Assembly: GCA_024362935.1 (NCBI GenBank)
Contig: JANCRA010000019.1
Location: forward strand, 9,544,501-9,608,500
Source of the DNA: Setophaga petechia
Lineage: Eukaryota; Chordata; Aves; Passeriformes; Parulidae
Direction: 5' to 3'
Length of the DNA stretch: 64,000 nucleotides
Positions 51,001-63,100 of the stretch are shown in pieces. The notes below the pieces were generated by a model. That model made no database searches, had not been told where the DNA came from, and saw only the letters and a list, made by a program, of their open reading frames with translations. The position numbers and the translations under genes are program-made. Numbering within the stretch: the first letter of the stretch is position 1; each line of letters opens with the position of its first letter.

Positions 51001-54000
51001 TATTAGTATCCAACCCTTATCTTGCAGTTTTCCACAGCTGTGGATCATAAATGTTTTTTTGATGGGGCAGGGCAGAAATGTCAGGTTCTCCAAAGCCATC
51101 CTCAGGTGAAAGGTTAATATGTAATGTTACAGAGACCCTCAGAGGACCAGGTTCCACAAGGGATAATAGCCAGCAGCTTCAAGGAGATTATGAGCAGTGA
51201 TGGGACAGTAACCTCTCCACCTCTCCTGCTTTTTCAGAAATGCTTGTTTTTACATGTTGAACCTCACTTCACAGTAAATTTTCCCATGTCTGAGCAGAGT
51301 CAAGGCTTTTCTTTTATTTACAGAGAATTGCTGAGTGCAGGCAGGTGCTGTTTTCCTCAGCTTCCAGCTGGTGTGGATAGCTTTGTATTTTGCTAGAATG
51401 ATCAAGCATGTCTGTGGTATGTGCTATTTATTTAGGAGAATGCTTTATAAAGCAGTGGGGGCAATGAAGCTTTTGACCTACATCTCTAAAAACACACGTG
51501 AAGTCAATCAAATGAAACACAGAATGCAGACTGAAATATATCATCACGGATTTTGTTTCAACAAACTTAGCTGAGTCAGAAGAGGACTATTAGTGATAGG
51601 AAGTGTGAAGGAATGACAACAAGGGGTGGGGGGGAAGGCACAAAAAAGGCACATGAACATTAGCATCAGGTCCTTCTTTGCAGTTTGAAACTTGTAACAA
51701 GCTTGAAGAACAGGAGAAACAAATACTCCTTATCTACTAGAGAGGGATTTTCTTGGAGGAGTAGGAAAAGGCAGGAAAAGGCAGAGAAATGAAACAAGTG
51801 TCCCATCAGCCTGCACCTCTGCCTCCAGCTGGTCTACCTTACACTGCCAGCTCAGAGAGAAGAGGCCAGAGGGAGGGTCAGAGAGAAAATGAAGGACTGT
51901 GCAACATGCAAGTGTATGCATCCATGAACATAGGACAAATCCAATCACACAGGGAGGAGCTGGCCCTATGAATTTAGCCCACACAGGGCCATAATTTGGA
52001 CTGCATCCTGGAGAGGAGTTGGATCTACCACAGGGAGCTGAGTCCTGCACCCCTGTGAACACCAGTGTTGTGCATATCCTTGGCTGTCACTGGTGTTAAA
52101 CATGGCTGATATTCCTATTGTAAAGAGCCTATGTATGCTTGAAACTGTCTTTTGGGGTACCTGATTCCATAAGGTTTTAACTGCAGCTGTGCTTTATTGT
52201 TACTGCAATTGCTGGTACTACTAGCTTTATACTTCTGTAGGATGCTTGACTATTTGTCTCATGATGCTTTTTAGAATTGTCAGATTAAACTACGAAAACA
52301 ACATCTAAATGTTTCTTTGAAGAGTGCAGAAACAGGATTAAAAATGAAAACCTCTTTACTAGAATAAAAGAAACCCTGCAGAGATATAATGTGACAGGAT
52401 GACTAAACCAAATACCCTTTCTTGAAGTGTCCTCTTTCCACAAACAGATGGTTTGCTGTACGATCAGGGGATCTGAAGCCAGAGAAATTATCCTGTTGTG
52501 AAAATGCCATTGGGGAGAACACATTTACTGCCTACTTCTTGTATTCTTTTCCTTACTTTTACGTCCTATGGATGTGGTTCCTGTAAGCAGTTGTGGGAGG
52601 CCTTATCCTATCCCCTGCAAGGGAAGAGGTTGTTTCTACCACTTTTAAAGGAAATACAAAGACAGTGCTGTTTCACATTTCCACTCCAAATTGTGAGTAC
52701 AGCAACAGAAGGGGGTATAAACCAATTATTTCTGGATTGATGGAAGTAGGAAAGGAACCAGTAATCATTTATTGCCATGTCTCTATTTCAAGGTCCTCCT
52801 GCAAGTTTGCTATTTTCCCCCAACTCCCCTTTCTCACCATGCCATCAGTGATTTCTAATGTAATTCAGAATCCAAAGACCATCAGCTATCAATGTTTGAT
52901 TAACTCCTAAGGTGTGCTGTAGCCTCACACAGACCCTTGGATCTCAGTTTTAATATCCATGCTGTCATTTCTGCCACAGCCACGTCCTTCATTCCTCTGT
53001 CCCAGGTCCTTGAGCTCAGCTGTCTCAGATGAGGAAACCCATTCCTCCTCTGCTTGTGTCCATCTGGTGCAGCAGTGTGGCTTGCACCTGGGACAAGTTC
53101 ACTGCACATTGCCATGACTGCTTCCCACCTTCATCACATTCCTCAGACCATACTGGACTTGCTGCTTTGCTCTATCTGTCTCAAGATACCTGTGAGACCA
53201 AAGTGACTCTGACAGCTGCCTGACAAGCACAGGCATCTTGTCTTCAGAGTTCATGTGACCTCCAGTGCATCATTGGTGCCATGGTAATTTCACATTAAAT
53301 TCAGACTGGGTTGTGACCTACCCTTCCTTTATGTGTCTTAAAAGCTCTCTTGAGCTGCTGCTGCAGGCAGCTTGATAGGTGCAAATTTCCTTATGGCTCC
53401 CTCATGTGAGGAGTCTGCTGGGGGAGACATTCCCTGGGAGTTCCACTGGAATATATCTTTACACTTTACTTCTTAATTTGTTTAGTTTATGTCAGCATTT
53501 TTGAATTACTTGAGGCCTCCAGATGGGATTTTTTACACTTTCCCCCCATCATTTGTGTGTAACTTAGTACTGTTTACACTGTCAAATACTTTGTATTTCC
53601 AAGAAAAAGCCTTGTGGCTCCAAGCACAACCCAATGGCATTCCAAGGAAATAACTTCATGAAGAGATTATGATCATGCATATATGGATGCCTCAGTATCA
53701 TAAGGTCACCTCCCAGTGTGTTACTGCCTTTTCAGTTTCTCATTAGAGATATTGAGATAGATACCATTTTCAGGTCATTCGTATGCAAATGAAATATTTT
53801 AATGTTTTGCTTGCTTTCTGCATGATCTGTAAGCACAGTGCATTCACTTGCTCTTCTTCATTATACTTTCCTCCCTAGAGCAATAGGCTTCTCTTATTGT
53901 AGCCCAAATTATGGCAAGAGAATCTTTCCTGGGTAGATAAGCTGTGGACCATCTTGACCCTATCATCTCTATTTCATACTCTGTTGAGAGTTCCTTTATT

Positions 54001-54317
54001 TCCCAGAAGCATCCTTTGGTTCCTTTTTAGTTGCTGCCAACAATTGTCTGTCCATGGCATGAATTCAGTCTCTGAGATCCAGAACTGGCATCCTTTTAGT
54101 TCAATAAGAAGCATTTTTTTAGTTCTGTTACTATTAGAAATTTTTACTTTTCCCTAAATTTTAATATTATTTTTTGTCCAAACATTTAGTGGCACAAACT
54201 TGTTATATAATAAAAGTTAACCTCTATATGACCAGAGTTTCACTCCTACCAAAAGTGAATTGTCTTTGCAAATACTGGTGTCTCTGGTGCACCTAAATAT
54301 CATGGAAAATCAGTGGT

Positions 54318-54664
54318 GTTCTGTGGACAGGGAAGAGGAGGGAAAGGCACTGATCTCTTCTCTATGGTAACCAGTGACAAGATCCAAGGGAATGGCCTGC
54401 AGGTGTGTCCAGGGAGGTTAAGGCTGGATATAATGAAAAGGTGTTTTTTTTTTTTTTCAAGAGGGTGGTTGGGCACTGGAACAGGCTCCTCAGGGAAGTG
54501 GTCACAGCCCCAAGCCCGGCAGAGTTCAAGAAGCATTTGGACAGTGCTCTCAGTCCCACTCCCTGGTGTGACTCTTGGGGATGGTGCTGTGCAGGGCCAG
54601 GAGTTGGATTTTGATGATCCTTGTGGGTCCTTTCCAACTCATCATATTTCATGATTCTATGATG
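54318..54664 (+). mobile_element. CR1 LINE 3'-end fragment, well conserved
   Basis: CR1 marks occur in order: GGCACTGATCTCTTCTCTATGG, ACCAGTGACAAGATCC, GGTTAAGGCTGGATAT, GAGGGTGGTTGGGCACTGGA, ACAGGCTCCTCAGGGAAGTG, CAGGGCCAGGAGTTGGATTT and GATCCTTGTGGGTCC. It ends in ATTCTATGATG, the usual 3' terminus. It is in the same direction as CLVS1. This is only the last 350 bases or so of the element, a typical 5'-truncated insertion. A run of 14 T (54444-54457) replaces the expected TTCTTCACCC segment before GAGGGTGG. The open frames over it are repeat-derived. It is closer to the CR1 pattern than the other pieces in this window, so probably younger. Confidence 0.92.
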
Positions 54665-57600
54665 TGCTGTGCTGATTTCCTTGACTGCCATGAGGAAGAA
54701 GGGTGTTTCTTCCTCTACAGATCTCTGCTGATGCTTTTAAATGCCTGCGAGGTGCTGTGATCCTTTCACAAACTGCAGATATTATCTTGTGTGGGTTGTT
54801 TGTCCACCCTGTGCTTCTCCATCATGGGTTCTGTGGATTCTCACACTGCTGGTGTTAAGCTTTCCTGCCTCAGTCTCATTTGCAAAAATTGTGGGTATAT
54901 TTTCATGTTCACAACATCAAAGAAGCATTTAACCTTCTCAAATTTCAGGCAGGTTCTTCAAATGCTTTGTTCTAAGTAGATTCTGGGTATTTCAGTATGC
55001 ATTTCTTTGAATAATTTTTCCCAGAGTCTGTGATTTTATCACAAACTGAATTCTAAATTTTTTTAAACTTTTTTACCTTTCTATAAATCACAGCCAAATT
55101 TTTATTTTTACTATATTGAATTGTTTGTTTGAAAACAAACATCTCACGTTTCCCTTTATCTTGACTGTAATGCTTAATTCGCTTTTATAATCTTTCATAA
55201 TAAACCTTCTTTTCCCAAAATAATTTCACCAATCAAGTTGCTTTACAACTTCTCTGTCAAAAACTGAGCTACCTTAACACTGGCACTCCTGTTTAATCTG
55301 GATACAGATTGAAGTACTGGGCAAACTACTTCAACTACCTTCTATGGTCTGAAAGAGTTTTGATTTTGACAAATTGTTTAACTTCTCTGATTTTCTGTTA
55401 GGAAATTTTCTTGCTGTTTATTATTGAGAAAATCAGTTGCTCAATAATCATCTTGAGTGAGGAATTTGCTGTATGCAGTGGTGGATTTCACACTGAGCAG
55501 ATTTTTGTAGTCTGAACCTATTCACAACTCAGTCAGTTCAAAGAGCAGAACCTATTTAAGAGATCTCCCAGGCTGTACAACACAGTGCATCTACAATGTA
55601 ACTAAAAAACGGAAACAACACAGTACCTAAAGGAGACAATTTGGGGGAAAAAAAAGCTTGTTAACTTTTTATTCTTAAAATTTTGAAGCTGATGGTACCA
55701 ATTACCAAAAAGTGGTGAACTGATATTCCCAAACATATCCTGACAGAAGTGGGGAACTATATAAATATATTAATGTAACCTCTGCACAGTAAGTGTGTCG
55801 TCAGTGGAACTTATCTTCAGTTTTTTGTGCAAAGATGTACTGAACATGTACATTACAGTATATATATGATAAAAGTGCGTCATTGCCAAAAGTAAAAAAA
55901 GCAAAAACAAAACCAAAACACCCAGATGAAGCATCTGCAAAGCATCCAGTAATACTATTAGGTTCTCACTAACACTTGCAGACAAACATTGGCCTTGGTT
56001 GTAATCTCCAAATGTTTTTCAAATTTCTGGATATTCAGCTAAAATATTTTATTTCCTTCCAGAAATAACCTGGCACTACTGTAGAGCTGTCCAGTGAACA
56101 GTACAATGAGCAGTCTTTATTAAGCTTGGATACCTTTCTGTGCCAGTTATAGATTTCAGTAATGGGGATGAACATAAGTGGGATTAATATGCATTGCACA
56201 TGTACAACACTCTGTAGCAGGTAATAGGGAATTCAGCTTTTCTGATAACTTCTTTTCACCTGGCACATTCCTAATAACAAGGAAATCCTTCATTCTTGGA
56301 ACAACTGTTCAATGCAGGGAGTTAGTGGTATAGATTTTCTTCTGTTCTGAACAGGTTATTTTCTTTTGTTTATTACTGTCATTTATGGTCATAATATGGG
56401 TTTTGCAGCAAAGCAGGTAATAAATAATCCTTACCTTCCTGCCCATTTCTATAATAAATTCTATGGTATATTATAAAGATGATAAAAGCTTCAGCTTTAA
56501 ATGGAAGCTGTAACCTGAAGCCCTGAGTAACCGGTGATCAGTCAATAGTAGGTGTGGAACATGACAGGGCAGGAACAGTCTGACAACTTGACATGCACGT
56601 GTACCTTAACACATGAAATACCACAGAATCATGGGGTAAGTAAGTTTAGAAGATCAGATCCCACTCATAGCTTAAAGCAGGGCAAACTTTGAAATTACAA
56701 CTAAACACTAACACTCCAAACAAAATCTCTGCCATTTGCTACAGGGACAATACATGCCATTGTGCCAGAAATCTTACAAAAGTCAGGGTTAATGACACCA
56801 AGTAATTTGCAAATTTGCACTGGCACCCAGTGCTTGGAGTTTAATAAGGAGGATATGCTGCTGCTTACAATTAGGTGAGAAGAGTTCTTAATGGGAAACC
56901 TTCAAAAAAGAAGGTACAGACAGACTCTCCAGTACCTACCTAGCAAATTTAATGACCTCTGGAGATATGACAGAAGATACTCCAGTCTCTGCATAGGAAA
57001 ACCTTAATTCATTTAAGATTTCATGTAGCAGTACTTAATGCGTGACTTCAACCCAATACAAAAAAAAGAGGAGAAAGAAAATTTGTATGGCTTTTTAAAC
57101 TGAGGTGGCTGAGAAATGGGATCACACCTTCCTGTGAACTGCAGTTTTAGCAAATTCAAAGAAACTTTTTCCCTGCTCTTGGCCCTGAAAAAAATAACCA
57201 GAGCAAATTTTTAAGGAGTAGAACCAGACAGTGAAGGAATCATGAGCTTGTATGATGTTGTGGTGCCTGAAAACACAATTTAGAATAAGCTTCTGGAGAA
57301 GGCAGGGCAAGCACTACTCAGGCAGTAATCTTCACTGGTAACTCTCAGACTGCTCCTGTTAGGTAGGGTCTGTAGTGGGAGCAGACAATATACAGGATGC
57401 CAAAGGGCTGAACCTGTTACTACATCCACAGTTTGATATCCATGCTTGGCTAATGATACTGGGAAGACTGAGGAACTGCACTTGTTAATGCTCTGCTTTT
57501 CTTGCACTTACGCAGACATCAGAAATTTTTTTGCACCTACACAGACAACACCATTTTTCTACTGCTCTCTTTTAAAGCTGTTTTGTAGTCAGAGTTAAGG

Positions 57601-60104
57601 TGGCAGTAAAGCCAGGTAGTGAGGAATAAAAAGTGTGAACTGAAGGGAGGATGTGTTGTGGAAATGAAAGAGCCATTGCAGAGAGTATAAGCATGTATTT
57701 CGTGTAGCAAAGAGTACAAAGTTTAGGTGACATTTAATGCTGCCAAACTGACAAAAGCCCTGATTCTGAGTGATTATGCAATGAGCTGCTCTGACTGCTG
57801 CCTAGCATTGCTTTAGGTGGTGAACACAGTACAAAAAGAACATCGAAATGGAAAAGTCACGCACTTAGGAAAGGAAAAATCTGAGTATCAAAGTACAGCT
57901 TTCAGGGGCCCTGACTACATCAGTGCTTTATCACATCTCTGGGAGAAACCACTGCAGAGAGAGCTCTACCTCCCACCTGTGGGCTGGGGCTGAAGTCTCC
58001 CTCTCTGTTGGGAGAACATGGCTAATGAACTCCAAGAACTTTGACTGATCATAGCTTTTAAGGCAAGAGGCTGTGACTAATTGGCCTGTGAAACAGCCTC
58101 CACACTTCCTTGACTGAGTTTGGATACACACATACACAGAGTTGCAAATTCTCTCTGTGTCATTAAATCCACATGTCCCAGGAAAACCTTTTGTGAAAGG
58201 TTGGGTCCATGCCCCAAAAGCTCTAAGATTTAAATCTCCACCCTCCAATAATCATAGAAATACTTTGAAGTGCAGAAAACAATATTTTTCTCTCTAAGCC
58301 CATGGAGAAACTGTCATCCCACCCCCAGCCTTCAACACTGTCACCATAAAAATATGTCTGACTCTCTGTTGAAACTTTTTGGGCCCAAAATGTGTAACTA
58401 CAGCAAAGCTGCAACAAGTCAGACAATCAGACAATCTTAGCTATCGGTGATGTTATTAGCAATGCCTGCTTTTATAACCACAGGGGAAAAATTTCAGTGA
58501 AAAATATCAGTTCTTTGTACTGTGCAGTGCAAGGCTCTTCACTAAGAAAATGGTCTTCAAGACTTGTTTCTTAAATGCATGTTGTTGAAAATGTCATGAA
58601 ACTTGAATTGCAGTCTGATATTGTAAAAATAGCTTTCCTAAAAATATATTTTCCACAATGTATCTTTAAGTCTTTCCACATGTATTTTTAGCACGACTCA
58701 TATTTTTTTATTATCAAAACTTATTCCAAGGACATTAAATTATGGTCAGGTTTCTCATTACCAAGTCTGTGTTCTGTTATTAAAAAAAAAATACAGAGAG
58801 AAAGAGATCACAAAAGGGCAGACACAAAGAGATTATGTTTTATTGCAGACCTGACACATTGGTCTGCTTCTGTTAAATCAGTCTGCTGACTATGTGGGAC
58901 TTTGTGAAATACAAATACACAAAACAATTTTCCCTTCAGCATGAAAGGATAAGACAGCAAAGCAATCTCACTCGGAGACTGGACAAGGACAGAGACTGAA
59001 TCCCGCAAAAAACAAGAGGGTGGGGTTTTTTCCTTAGGCTTCTCTTGGTCTGAAGAATAAGAGGCTGTATATGAGGCAAAGGTGATGCTGCTATCAGGTG
59101 TTAATCTGAGGCAGTGTGAGCTGCCTCATATTGTACCCACCAAGAGCTGGGTCTCCCCCTCTGTGCAGGCATTTGGCATTTTGACTCCCTTTACAACAAA
59201 GTAGCTCATGGGGTTTGCTCTCATACACATACAAACGTATTCACACACTCTTGTTGAAAGACAATAAAAATGGAAAATATGTCTTCACCACGGGACCCTT
59301 GTCACTATGGGACATTTATCAAAGCTGACAGGGACCAAAAAACTTGTTTTAAAAAAGGGTTGTGCAAGTGCTAGATGAAGGGAAACCTTGAATTTTAAAA
59401 TGAGGTTTCCATCTCAAACAAATCAGAGTGAAATACAAAATTCTTAGTGTAATAAGACAGGAATCTTGCTCTTGTTGAACAGATAGCTCTGAGAAAATGA
59501 GTGCTAAGAGCCTGTGATACCTACAAGGACTTGTACAGAGGAGTCAACACAAAGGATTATTTTAACTTACTGCTAGATGCAAGGATATTTACTGGAAAAT
59601 GAATGATTTCCATCAAATACTTTGTTTCAGTCCATCAACAATTGCCAATAAGAAAATTGTTTGATCATTTTCTTCTGACCATGCTAGGTTATAATCTCAT
59701 CACAAGGATGGTTTACAATCTCCTTTCCATGCTGCTTTTAAGATGATTTCATGCATTGTTCAAGCCAAGCTAGATCAGACTTCTGTTCACCAGCAAATAG
59801 GTTGCCTAGCACTATAAATAACAAAATCTTCTTTCCTCCATCATCAGCTTTCAATCACTACACAAGTGTAATGCGACTTGAGGAATTCTGTTTAATACCT
59901 TGGTGCTTCCATAGGCAAAGATGAAAAGCTTCTCTGCAAAGTCAATAGGTCTCCTGAGAAGCAATGCAAGTGCCACAAGACCTTTTTAATTGCTTTTCTT
60001 TGGCTGACTTTAACTAATGCTGTGGGCATTTGTCCTCACCATGGCAGTTTGGCCTTCATTGCCCTTTGCTCAGGCCCAACTATTTCAATAGAGAGCAAGT
60101 GTAA
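54665..60104. other. Intronic stretch without recognisable genes
   Basis: AT-rich sequence with a poor CR1-like fragment at 56621-56715. No tRNA, exon or other element was recognised; the small open frames carry no known motifs. Confidence 0.6.
56621..56715 (-). mobile_element. Highly degraded CR1-like fragment
   Basis: The + strand shows CCACAGAATCATGGGG, then GTTTAGAAGATCAGATCCCAC with substitutions, then TTAAAGCAGGGCAAACTTTGAAATTA. These match the order and spacing of the reverse complement of an avian CR1 3' end (CACAGAATCAT, GGAAGAGACC, CAAAGCAGGGCCAACTTC). Divergence is high, so the call is tentative. Confidence 0.5.
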
Positions 60105-60183
60105 ATACATATATATGTGCACATGTGTGTGCGTGTATACATGTGTGTATATATATATATGTATATATATACACATACATGCA
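60105..60183. repeat. 79-bp perfectly alternating purine-pyrimidine tract (TA/TG/CG/CA)
   Basis: Every step from 60105 to 60183 alternates purine and pyrimidine without exception. It mixes TATA runs, GTGT runs and one GCGTG segment. Such tracts can adopt Z-DNA or cruciform structure and mutate quickly in length. Open frames crossing it on both strands are artefacts with repeated Tyr, Ile, Cys and His. Confidence 0.93.
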
Positions 60184-63100
60184 AGTGACAGTATGAAAAA
60201 AAAAATAGAATAAATGTTTTACATAGACAATGAAGAGAATCTCAGCAAAACAATGCGTATCTAAAGACACAATTTCTGTACAGGGGTTTTTGTTTAAAAT
60301 CTCAGTACTGGACAAGAAATAAGGCATAAATGCTGTATATTATGCTTTTCATTAATGACTTTGCATACACTCAACTCATTCTTTCCAAGAGCATTTTAAA
60401 TGCTGCTGAATTTGCCTCAGTGCCATCTTCTTTGCCTTAACTCCTTCATTCCCTGTGCTTTCAATCACAGTATCCTACTGATCTACTGCCCTTCAGGATC
60501 AGTGCAAGGCCTGTCTATGGAAATAGAAATAGCTAGGAGAGCGCTTCAAATAAGATCAGCTAAAGAAAACAGTGGTGTTCTTTACTATAGTGGTTAATGG
60601 TACTAATTAATTTGGTTTAAAGCTTAACTCTAAAAAATTACTTTCAAAAAAACCCCCTATTCTCTTTCAAAAAGTATATATTAAAAATAGACCCTTTTTT
60701 TGAATCAAGATTTCAATGCCAAACTTTCAACCCCAGTGCTCCTGAGTAGTTTCTTTTCCTGGTGCTAGGGAACTGAGATGCTTCTTGGTTAAAGCTGTCT
60801 TAATGCCAACTGTTACTTTCTTTGGTGGAAGTGCTCATTCTGCTGGTGGAGTATTTTACTTCAGAATGCCCTGCATTAAAATCTTATTAAAATAAAAGCT
60901 AAAATTTTAGCTCAAAATTTACCACAACCCCAAAACTGAGAGCAACTCACACCCACAAACACCCACCAACAGCTCAAGTGGAGATAAAACTCACCACTTT
61001 ATCTCCTGGTGTCAGAGAGAAAGGACTGGAGGGAGGTCACTTGTCTCAGTAACCCAAATCTTACACAGGGATTTTATTGCCATGATGATTTGGAATGAGC
61101 AGCCGAAGCTCAGGGGTCACACGCAGCCCAGGGCTTGGTGTGTGACACATCCCTGCTGAGCTGTGCTCGCCCAGCAGGTCTCCAGGCCAGGCTTGCTCTG
61201 TGCCCAGCACATTTTGCCATTTCTAATTAAGCCCAAACCTGCTTTCAGCTTTGATGATCTTCCTGCTGCTTTTTCCTTCCCCCACAACTAATTTCAGACG
61301 TTCACATTCAGTGATATACAGGAATAGAAGCAACTCAGCTTGCAGTCGCCCTGCCTTAGGAAAGCTGAATATAAACAGGTTTCTGAGCTACAGTTTACAC
61401 CAGAAATCAGAACATTGGAGACAATGCAGCCTGGTTTGTTGGAGCTGGCTGCAAAGATCATACCAACTTCCTAAACTAACTCTGAAAAATAGCCTCCAGC
61501 TAATTCATGTCCCTTTTTAAGCTGCCTGTGACCCAAACTACCCCTCCTTAGCTTAGTGGGTGACTGTCACTCTTCTTGTTCCACCAGAAGCATCCTGATC
61601 TGGCCTTACCTAATATGACCTAATCTAGAGCAATCTGCAGCACCCCAGTTGCACACATGCATGAGCTACTTTCAAATTAGAGTCTCAGTGCTCTGGGTTT
61701 TACTTTTTGATCACATTTTGAATTCCTCTCTTCCCTGTAAACCTCCTCAGCCAAGCCCCTGAATGAACCTGCTGCTTCTCTATTAATATAATTTATTTAT
61801 CTAATTTTTTGTTGTTGTTGTTTCTGGAGGGAGCCTTACTCTCTACCTTTAGTGTGTAAAAGAGGGGTACATGCCAAGCAAAAAAATAACACCAGGACAT
61901 GGTGTCAATCCAACAGAGTTACTGCTTCTGGAGAATTTTCTGTTCCTAAATTATTCTGAGCTGGTTCAGTAAAGCGTTTCTTGCAAAAAGGTAGTGAAGA
62001 AATCCCTCTTTTGCCCCAAGGTTACAACTTATTTTGTTGGACCAGATGACATGACAGCATGATTCTATCAGGACAAATCAAAGTTTACTGAGCAAATCTG
62101 TGTTCTATAACCTGATTTATTGGTGCCATCTGCCAATACCCATGAACAGATGCTCTCTAGGACCTCACTAGTGTGCAATAATGACTGGGAGAAACCCACT
62201 GCAAATGACTGAATTTTTAAAGTTACTGAATGTAGCAGGAGAGATAACAAACATAATGAGAAAATGTCTTGGAGAATGTATCCCAGTGTTCATTTTGCAG
62301 TTCTGGTTCTCTGACAGAAGTACTTCAGAGCATCTTCATCTACATATGTGGGTATGAGATGTAAAAATAAACCAAGAACTCACATTTTCCCAAGATTTCG
62401 CTCCAGTCCTTTGCTATTAGTGCTTCAAAGAAAAGGGAGCATTTTGGTGGGAGCAGTTACAGTCACAGCTTACCCAAAATCAATGAATTCTTCACGATTG
62501 CAAGAGTTCTTTTTATGGTTGTATTCAAGCAGGTCAGAATTGCCATACTGCTAGCCCTAATGTCCTTTCTTTTTACTGTTTTTCCCCTGCTCTGCAGCTA
62601 TTTTCAAGCCCCATGTACTCTGAGGGCATGCCAAGGTAGAAGCAAGCGATTTGCAATTATTGCCACTGGCAACATTAATTTTGCATTCCCATCTCTTCAA
62701 AAACACAAGGGAGCAAAAGAGATAAGAGGAAGACAAGCAACTTGTCAGGGTGGAGATTGGAAACGTGCCTGGGACCAGTGGAGGCACTGCAGAAGGTGAG
62801 GGAGGGCAGCCCCAGCTCCTGCAGCCCCAGGGAACACCTGCAGAGGTGCAGGAGCAGCCCAGCCCCAGTGTCCTCATGGCTCTGGTCCCGCCTCCCACTG
62901 CCTCCTGCCAAACTAAACATCCATCTCTTGGGAGCTGCGTTAAAATTAGAAGCTGAAATTGTAGCAATGGAAGGACACTTTGCCTTCTTGCCTAGCATGC
63001 CCTATTCAGCAGCCCACTCTGTCCATACCAAGGGCATCACATGGAATTCAATCAAACGTGCTCAGGATCAGGTTGTTGATGGACACAGCCTATCCAATAT

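Larger units (their letters stand above)
38650..54300. other. Intronic stretch without recognisable genes
   Basis: About 15.6 kb of mostly AT-rich sequence. It holds the pyrimidine tract at 41620-41659, the tRNA-like relic near 46717-46790, the hairpin at 47116-47154 and a short direct repeat at 47989-48024. The minus strand is open for 139 codons at 39913-40332, in a purine-rich + strand segment. That frame is rich in Ser, Pro and His, has no known domain, and is not called a gene. Confidence 0.6.

Noticed and set aside
54313..54691. Open frames of about 109-113 codons
   Set aside because: They are translations of the CR1 3' end, including its T run.
60022..60327. Cys/Tyr/Ile-rich peptides that look like small secreted proteins
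   Set aside because: They are translations of the alternating TA/TG tract.
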